Assembly: GCF_051388915.1 (NCBI RefSeq)
Contig: NZ_JBPKBH010000004.1
Span: forward strand, 1-64,000
Direction of reading: 5' to 3'
DNA from: Yinghuangia sp051388915
Lineage (GTDB): Bacteria; Actinomycetota; Actinomycetes; Streptomycetales; Streptomycetaceae
DNA: 64,000 nt
Below, piece by piece: positions 59,170 through 64,000 of this stretch. Below the pieces are notes generated by a model. That model made no database searches, was not told the DNA's origin, and saw nothing but the letters and a program-made list of their open reading frames with translations. Position 1 is the stretch's first letter. Each line of letters opens with the position of its first letter. Position numbers and translations under genes: made by a program.

Positions 59170-59362
59170 CGCGGCCGGGTCCGGGATGGGACGGGCTCGG
59201 GTCTGAGCTGGGACGGGGTCGGGTCTGAGCCGGGTCTGAACTGGGCCTGAGCTGGGCCTGAGTCGGATCTGAGCCGGGCCTGAAACGTAAAACGCGGGGT
59301 GAGCCGGGTGCGACCGGGTCCGACCGGGTCCGACCGGGTGGGGCCGGGTGCGGGGCGGGTCC
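59170..59362. repeat. GGGTCTGAGC-type and GACCGGGTCC-type short tandem repeats
   Basis: Irregular 11-13-bp repeats (GGGTCTGAGCCGG-like) from about 59170, then at least three 10-bp units of the form CGACCGGGTC from about 59310, running into the gap at 59363. Non-coding spacer after the Dps gene. The repeats probably caused the gap. Confidence 0.75.
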
Positions 59363-59481
59363 NNNNNNNNNNNNNNNNNNNNNNNNNNNNNNNNNNNNNN
59401 NNNNNNNNNNNNNNNNNNNNNNNNNNNNNNNNNNNNNNNNNNNNNNNNNNNNNNNNNNNNNNNNNNNNNNNNNNNNNNNNN
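59363..59481. other. Assembly gap (119 N)
   Basis: A run of N inside the short-repeat spacer between the Dps and SnoaL-like genes. Sequence resumes G/C-rich without recognisable genes until 59623. Confidence 0.98.
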
Positions 59482-59622
59482 GGGTCCCGTCCGGTCGGAC
59501 CCGGCTCCCCTTGCCTGTCCGTGTGCCGGGCGCGGTCGGTCCGGCGCGCTCGGTTCGGACGAACCGGTCGCTCTCGCCGTCCGTCCGGTCCGGCATCGGG
59601 CGGTTGGTTCGGACTGCGCGGG

Positions 59623-60186
59623 TCAGCGCGGCGGCGCGTCCAGATAGGCGGCGGACGGCGCGGGCGGGACCTCCTCGGCGGCGAGCTTGCGCAGCCCCGC
59701 GAAGCCGTCGCCCGTGGGGTAGGTGTCCTCGGCGCTGACCAAGCCGTCGGTGTCGAAGGCCCAGAAGATGGCCATGCGCGATTCGTACAGGTAGTACGCC
59801 GCCGGGTCGTCGACGTCGCGGCCCATCGCGGCCACGATGCGTCCCGGGTAGGCCATGCGCATCCGGCCCTGGATGAAGGCCGTGTCGCAGTCGAGCGTGA
59901 TCGTCTCCACGTCCAGGGCCTGGCGGAAGCAGTCGCCGTCGGCCAGGCGCTGGTAGAACGCCCGGATCTCGGCGGGGTCCTTAGGTGCGCGGTCGACGGG
60001 GCTGGCGCCGAGGTTGTGGTAGCAGGCGTGCGGCGAGACGGTGGCCATGATGGCGTCGACGTCCGCGGCGGCCTCGGCGCGCATGTGGGCGATCATCGTG
60101 GCCAGCACGGCGCGGCGCCGTGGATCGGTCTCGGCGGCCATCCGCTCCTCGGCCAGGCGCCAGGTGATGGTCGGGTCGATGAGCAT
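59623..60186 (-). CDS. SnoaL/NTF2-like protein
   Basis: Encodes 187 residues with the pattern of SnoaL-like polyketide-cyclase-fold proteins: MIAHMRAEAAADVDAIMATV, the strand-turn SPHACYHNLG, AEIRAFYQRLADGD and the closing VSAEDTYPTGDG. These fold as cones and may have isomerase or hydrolase activity or none. No signal peptide. It stands alone, convergent with the Dps gene. Function unknown. Confidence 0.8.
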   Translation of the reverse strand: MLIDPTITWRLAEERMAAETDPRRRAVLATMIAHMRAEAAADVDAIMATVSPHACYHNLGASPVDRAPKDPAEIRAFYQRLADGDCFRQALDVETITLDCDTAFIQGRMRMAYPGRIVAAMGRDVDDPAAYYLYESRMAIFWAFDTDGLVSAEDTYPTGDGFAGLRKLAAEEVPPAPSAAYLDAPPR

Positions 60187-60252
60187 GGGTCGGCCTCCGC
60201 GGCGAACTGATCTGATGGTTCGTCAGCATGTTGGCGGGGACGGCCGACGGGT

Positions 60253-60894
60253 TCAAGATCGGTTCTGGTCGGACGGGGGCGCCGACGGGCTGGGCGTGGC
60301 CGACGGGCGAGTGTCGGGGTACGCCGGGTTCGGCGGCGGGACGGCGGGTGCCGTGCCGGGGGCGGTGGCGGGCGCGTTGGTGGGCACGTCGCGGGGTACG
60401 TTGCCGGGCGCGACGGTGGCCGCGGAGCCGGGCGATGAGGGGGAGGGCGACAGGATGCCCGCGCCTTCCGGCGTGGGCGCCGTCGACTGCGGGGCCGAGG
60501 GCTTGGCCGGTAGTGCCGGCGTGGACGGGGTCATCGGCGAGGGCGAGGGCGAGGACGACGGCGAAGACGAAGGTGCGGGCGACGGTAGCGGGCTTCCCGT
60601 CGGTCCCGGACCGATTTGCGCCGGGGGCAAGGGAATTGGGTCGGTCGCGGTGCCCGGGGCGGGCGCAAGCACCGCCCACGCGAACGCCGCCAGCGCCGTC
60701 GACATCCCGGCGGCCAGCGGAACCGCCCAGCGCAGCACGGGCCTTCGCCAACCCCGGAACCTCGGCGCCGCACCCGGCGGCGGTACCGGCGGTTGCGCCG
60801 GACGCAGGGTGTCCGCGGTGATGCCCGCGGCCCGGTGCCGCAGGTGCGTGCGCACCCGGTCTTCCAGCGTGCCCAGTTCACGGTTCGACGTCAT
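60253..60894 (-). CDS. Probable membrane anti-sigma/partner protein of the SigE-type sigma factor
   Basis: Encodes 213 residues. A cytoplasmic part of about 50 residues (LEDRVRTHLRHRAAGITADT) is followed by one membrane helix (WAVPLAAGMSTALAAFAWAV) and a long external Ser/Pro/Ala-rich region with no fold. The ATG overlaps the sigma gene's stop (ATGA), the usual layout for an anti-sigma factor, although no zinc-binding HxxxCxxC motif is present. It may sense envelope state through its extended outer region. Inference from position and topology. Confidence 0.65.
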   Translation of the reverse strand: MTSNRELGTLEDRVRTHLRHRAAGITADTLRPAQPPVPPPGAAPRFRGWRRPVLRWAVPLAAGMSTALAAFAWAVLAPAPGTATDPIPLPPAQIGPGPTGSPLPSPAPSSSPSSSPSPSPMTPSTPALPAKPSAPQSTAPTPEGAGILSPSPSSPGSAATVAPGNVPRDVPTNAPATAPGTAPAVPPPNPAYPDTRPSATPSPSAPPSDQNRS

Positions 60895-61586
60895 CGGGTC
60901 GGCTCCAACATCCGGTGCAGCGCTTTGAGGGCGCGGTTCGCGGTGGACTTGACGGTGCCCTGCGGGACGCGGAGCGTACGCGCGATGTCCGCCTCGCTCA
61001 GCCCCGCGAAGTAGCGCAGCACCAGCACTTCGCGCTGCCGGGGCCGCAACCGGTCGAGGGCGTCGCGGAGTTCGCGGTCCGACTCGGCGCGCATCGCGTC
61101 CTCCTCGGGAGAGGGTGCGGGAGGCAGGTGGGGCGGCACCCAGGCCCGGGCGGTCCGGCGTCGGCGCAGCAGGGAGCGGCTGCCGTTCACCACGCCGCGG
61201 CGGAGGTACCGCAGCGGGTCGTCGATACCGGTCAGCCGCACGCCGTAGCGCCGGTATGTCGCCGCGAACGTGTCCTGGACGATGTCCTGCGCGGCGTCGA
61301 CGTCGTCCACGAGCAGCGCGGCCAGGCGTACGAGTTCGACGCGGTGAGCGTGGTAGAGGTCGGCGATGGTGAGCCCGCCGGGCGGTGCGACGGCGACGGC
61401 TGAGAGGACGTCGGCGGTCGGCAGTTCGGCGACGGGGGGACGAAGGCCCTCGTGGTGCTCGGCGAGTTCGCGGCCGATGCGCAGCAGAACGCCGGCCATG
61501 TCATGGGCGGGCGTACGGGGAGGCCGTCGGAGGAACGCCCGGCTCGGCGTCCCGAATGCCCGCGACAGCGTGTTCTCCGTGCTCAT
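60891..61586 (-). CDS. SigE-family ECF RNA polymerase sigma factor
   Basis: Encodes 231 residues; GAGGAG RBS before ATG 61586. After an N-terminal extension of about 60 residues, region 2 is ADLYHAHRVELVRLAALLVD and AAQDIVQDTFAATYRRYGVR, and region 4 is LDRLRPRQREVLVLRYFAGL with SEADIARTLRVPQGTVKSTA. The wording LRPRQREVLVLRYFAGLSE marks the SigE-type ECF group of actinomycetes. Its target is unknown; the linked single-pass membrane protein likely controls it, and the LPXTG-like protein gene upstream could be a target. Confidence 0.92.
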   Translation of the reverse strand: MSTENTLSRAFGTPSRAFLRRPPRTPAHDMAGVLLRIGRELAEHHEGLRPPVAELPTADVLSAVAVAPPGGLTIADLYHAHRVELVRLAALLVDDVDAAQDIVQDTFAATYRRYGVRLTGIDDPLRYLRRGVVNGSRSLLRRRRTARAWVPPHLPPAPSPEEDAMRAESDRELRDALDRLRPRQREVLVLRYFAGLSEADIARTLRVPQGTVKSTANRALKALHRMLEPTR

Positions 61587-61749
61587 GCGCTCCTCGATGG
61601 ACCGGAAGGGGGCGGGGACGCCGATGGCGGCGTCCCGAAAGGCCCGTTCCCGGGCCTGCCGTATATGTCGTACGTGCGGGGCCGTGCCCACGGTTGCACC
61701 GCGGGACGCGCACGCGTCGGCGCGCATCCCGCGGTGCCGTGACCGGGTG

Positions 61750-62205
61750 TCAGGCGCCGGCCGACTGGCGGCGGGTGGCCAGGAAGACGCCCCCGGCGCC
61801 GACGGCGAGGAACGCGGCACCCGCTCCGCCGTACACCACCGGCGACGTGCCGGAGCCGGTGCGCGGCAGCTCGGTGGGCAGCGTCGGGCTCGGGGTCGGG
61901 GTTGCGACAGCCGGAGCCGAGGGCTGCGGGGTCGCCGGAGCCGGGACGGGGGCCGAGACGCTCGGGGACGCCGGCGGCGTGGCGGGCTTCGGCGCCGAGG
62001 TGGGAGGCGCGCTGGGAGAGGCGGAGAGATCGGTCGGCGGCGCCTTCGGGGGGACGGACGGGCTGGGGACCGGGCTGGGCGTGCCGGTCGCGTACGCGGC
62101 ACCCGCGCCCGCGGTGAGCAGCGTGCACGCCGACAGGAGAACGGTCACCGCACCGACACGCACGCGCGAACGGCGGCCGGGGCGACGGCGAAGGGGAAGG
62201 GACAA
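61750..62205 (-). CDS. LPXTG-type cell-wall-anchored protein
   Basis: Encodes 151 residues from a TTG with GAGGAG 7 bases upstream, which gives an Arg-rich n-region and signal peptide (AVTVLLSACTLLTAGAGAAY). The mature part is almost wholly Pro/Ser/Ala/Thr, followed by the sorting motif LPRTG (residues 113-117), a hydrophobic helix (VVYGGAGAAFLAVGAGGVFL) and the basic tail ATRRQ. Sortases cleave this motif and attach the protein to peptidoglycan. There is no functional domain, only a stalk. It precedes the sigma/anti-sigma pair in the same direction. Confidence 0.82.
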   Translation of the reverse strand: MSLPLRRRPGRRSRVRVGAVTVLLSACTLLTAGAGAAYATGTPSPVPSPSVPPKAPPTDLSASPSAPPTSAPKPATPPASPSVSAPVPAPATPQPSAPAVATPTPSPTLPTELPRTGSGTSPVVYGGAGAAFLAVGAGGVFLATRRQSAGA

Positions 62206-62379
62206 GTCCGGGCTCCTCACAGATTCCGTACCGCGCGGGACACGCGGTACGGAGGTCCAGACGCGCGAGTCCCGCACAGGTTCCCTTTGAGAGGAGCATT
62301 TTTTCCCCGGCCCAGCCCTCGCGGGCGACCCGGGGTATCGCGTCCGACCGCCCGGCGACCGCGCTTGTGGCCGGTCCCG

Positions 62380-63465
62380 CTACGCCGTCGGCGGGGTGCT
62401 CAGGTTTCGGTAGCCCCTTGGGGAGATGTCGTACCGGCCCTTGAACGTGCGGGAGAAGGCGCTGGCGTTGACCAGGCCTACCGATCTTCCCACCGCGGCG
62501 ATCGAGCGGTGGCGTTGCCGTGGGTCGGCCAGCATGCGGCGGGCGGCGTCGAGGCGGGTCTCGCGGATGAAGCGGGCGGGGGAGTCACCGGTTTCGTGGA
62601 AGACCGTCTCGACGTAGCGGAGTGAGACGCCGAAGGCGTCGGCCAGGGTGTGCGGGGACAGCTCCGGGTCCGCGAGGTTGCGTTCGACGAAGTCCCGCAT
62701 GCGCAGCAGTTGCGCGGCGCGGGACAGGTGCGAGTCGGCGAGACCCGCGCGCCCTTCCGCCGTCGCCCGCAGCAGCGAGGCCACCAGTTCGGTCGCCGTG
62801 TGCCCCATCTCGGCCATGAACTCCGGTGTCATCCGCGGCGATTCGTGGCCCAGGCGGTGGATCAACGCGCTCAGCACCCGCAGGCCCGGGTGGTCGCCGC
62901 GGATCGCCCGGCCGAGCATGCCGGTGTCCACTGCCACGGACCGCCGCAGTTCGGCGCGCGGGAGGTTCACGATCACCTGGTGGCCGAAGACGGCGTCGGT
63001 GACCACGGTCGACGGCTGCGTGGCGTCGAGGAACACCGCGTCCCCGGTCCGCAGGCGGACCCGGTGACCGGCCTGCTCGGCCTCGCTCGGCCGCCGCGCG
63101 ATCGACAACTGGTAGGTGTCGGCCGCGTCCGCGGCGATGAGGCGCGGCGTCCGCGACACCCGCACCGGGGAGGAGGCGGCGTCCGCGATCCGGACCGCGC
63201 CGAGGTTGAGCGTGTAGACCCAGCCGGAGTACTCGGTCCGGCCGGTGTCGCCGACCGGGGTGGCGTCGACGGCGACCATGCTCTCGCGGAGCGACGTACG
63301 CCAGACGTCGAAGTCCGTCACCGCGGCCCCGAGCCGGTGCGGCCCCGGGCGCAGCACGGGTCTGTAGAGGGTCCTGCCGATGGTGTGGCGCCTGACACCG
63401 TGCGCGGTCCGGCCGGTGAGGGGCCGCGGCGACGCGGCGGTGACCGGGATCAGGGGACGGATCAC
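62380..63465 (-). CDS. AraC-family transcriptional regulator
   Basis: Encodes 361 residues from a GTG with AGAAGGG upstream. The N-terminal AraC-binding-like sensor (FDVWRTSLRESMVAVDATPV, about residues 52-71) precedes the C-terminal double helix-turn-helix: SPHTLADAFGVSLRYVETVF and SIAAVGRSVGLVNASAFSRT, followed by FKGRYDISPRGYRN. The sensor type (AraC_binding_2) occurs in regulators of aromatic or feruloyl-like catabolism. It stands alone; bases 63466-63858 upstream hold no clear gene and presumably its promoter. Confidence 0.92.
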   Translation of the reverse strand: MIRPLIPVTAASPRPLTGRTAHGVRRHTIGRTLYRPVLRPGPHRLGAAVTDFDVWRTSLRESMVAVDATPVGDTGRTEYSGWVYTLNLGAVRIADAASSPVRVSRTPRLIAADAADTYQLSIARRPSEAEQAGHRVRLRTGDAVFLDATQPSTVVTDAVFGHQVIVNLPRAELRRSVAVDTGMLGRAIRGDHPGLRVLSALIHRLGHESPRMTPEFMAEMGHTATELVASLLRATAEGRAGLADSHLSRAAQLLRMRDFVERNLADPELSPHTLADAFGVSLRYVETVFHETGDSPARFIRETRLDAARRMLADPRQRHRSIAAVGRSVGLVNASAFSRTFKGRYDISPRGYRNLSTPPTA

Positions 63466-63858
63466 CGTTTCGGCCCTTCTGTCGTGCAGAGGACGGGCGT
63501 TGACGACCGGTGATGGTAGGGACCGGCGCGACACCGTGCCGCGGGAAGGCCAGTGAGCGCCAACTGTGTCCTTTCGCCGCGGACTTCCCGCGTTCCGTGC
63601 GCGAAATGAACAGAGGCGGTGCGTGTACGGCCAATTCGTGCGGTGGCGCGAATCGAGCATGGGCGGCGGGATTCGGCCGGTGCGCACCTGCTTCGGCGAA
63701 TGCGCCGCGTGACGCCCGGCGCATCCGCCGTGGTCCGGGCGCAGCCTCCCGAACACTCCACGGGCGCACGCGCCTTCCTTCGTCCGTCGCGGGACGCGGA
63801 GGCGGTGTGCGTCATGGCGTGCGCGATCACGCGTCCCGCGACAGATGAAGGGACGCGC

Positions 63859-64000
63859 ATGCGCACGACCACGGTCGACCTCGGCCCCGGCACCGGAACG
63901 GAGGCCGCTCGCCCGCACTGCGGCGGCCGGGGTGCTCTCGCCTATGGCGGTCTCGCCTACGGCGGCTGGGTCCGAGGCGGCAGCCGGGGTGGGGGCGCCC
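63859..64000 (+). CDS. Start of a gene running off the window
   Basis: The ATG at 63859 has AAGGGA 8 bases upstream and opens a frame that continues to the window edge (47 codons). The readable part is Gly/Arg/Thr-rich (MRTTTVDLGPGTGTEAARPH) with a short repeat around AYGG, not yet informative. It is divergent from the AraC-type gene. It could also be a non-coding open frame. Confidence 0.35.
   Translation, partial: MRTTTVDLGPGTGTEAARPHCGGRGALAYGGLAYGGWVRGGSRGGGA

Overview
The window is very GC-rich, with GC at nearly every third codon position, frequent GTG/TTG starts and tightly overlapping genes. It carries a chaplin, a resuscitation-promoting-factor-like (Rpf) protein, a spore-pigment-type (whiE-like) type II polyketide synthase, an ECF41 sigma factor, a class F-type sortase and F420-style enzymes. 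Together these point to a sporulating filamentous actinomycete of the Streptomyces type (Streptomycetaceae), probably chromosomal. It is a draft assembly with four runs of N (15243-15362, 20891-20992, 38600-38778, 59363-59481). No tRNA, rRNA, transposase or CRISPR array was recognised.

Left part (1-14 kb): a cold-shock protein; a Tat-exported phosphoesterase/phospholipase C; a PPOX-class flavoenzyme; an orphan ABC-2 permease; a BlaI-type repressor divergent from a METTL7-like methyltransferase, with two BlaI-like dyads between them; a lipoprotein serine hydrolase; and a lipoprotein beta-propeller. A 1-kb, almost A/T-free C-rich repeat block precedes a ROK regulator. Next come a WD40-repeat gene and an overlapping unknown gene, each broken by one extra base in a homopolymer, and an APH-fold kinase with a 22-bp operator-like palindrome.

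Middle-left (14-31 kb): a branched-chain-type solute-binding lipoprotein split by a gap; a FAD monooxygenase coupled to a membrane protein; a short-chain epimerase/SnoaL/membrane-protein operon; an HpcH/HpaI aldolase; a propeller-like unknown; an acyltransferase 3; an ECF41 sigma factor divergent from a LUD protein; an allene-oxide-cyclase/dirigent-like protein; an O-methyltransferase; and a class F-type sortase with a small exported membrane protein.

Core (31.4-44.4 kb): a whiE-like aromatic polyketide cluster. A divergent FAD hydroxylase (ORFVIII type) faces SchA/CurD-ABM protein (ORFI), cupin (ORFII), KS (ORFIII), CLF (ORFIV), ACP (ORFV), aromatase/cyclase (ORFVI) and TcmI-type cyclase (ORFVII). 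Downstream lies a dedicated bacterial-type acetyl-CoA carboxylase: an AccD-AccA fusion, biotin carrier and biotin carboxylase. It presumably supplies malonyl-CoA, and it ends in an overlapping gene for a secreted beta-helix protein. A chaplin (44.7 kb) and an Rpf-like protein (48.2 kb) add to the developmental flavour.

Right part (45-64 kb): an HxlR/quinone-oxidoreductase divergon; an IclR regulator; a LacI repressor divergent from an amidase with two palindromic operators; a molybdopterin oxidoreductase lacking its N-terminal Fe-S cysteines; a zinc alcohol dehydrogenase; an FMN reductase; a hemerythrin-like protein; Dps; a SnoaL protein; a SigE-type sigma/anti-sigma pair next to an LPXTG-like surface protein; and an AraC regulator. 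Short tandem repeats are unusually common across the window, both between genes and in frame inside enzymes.
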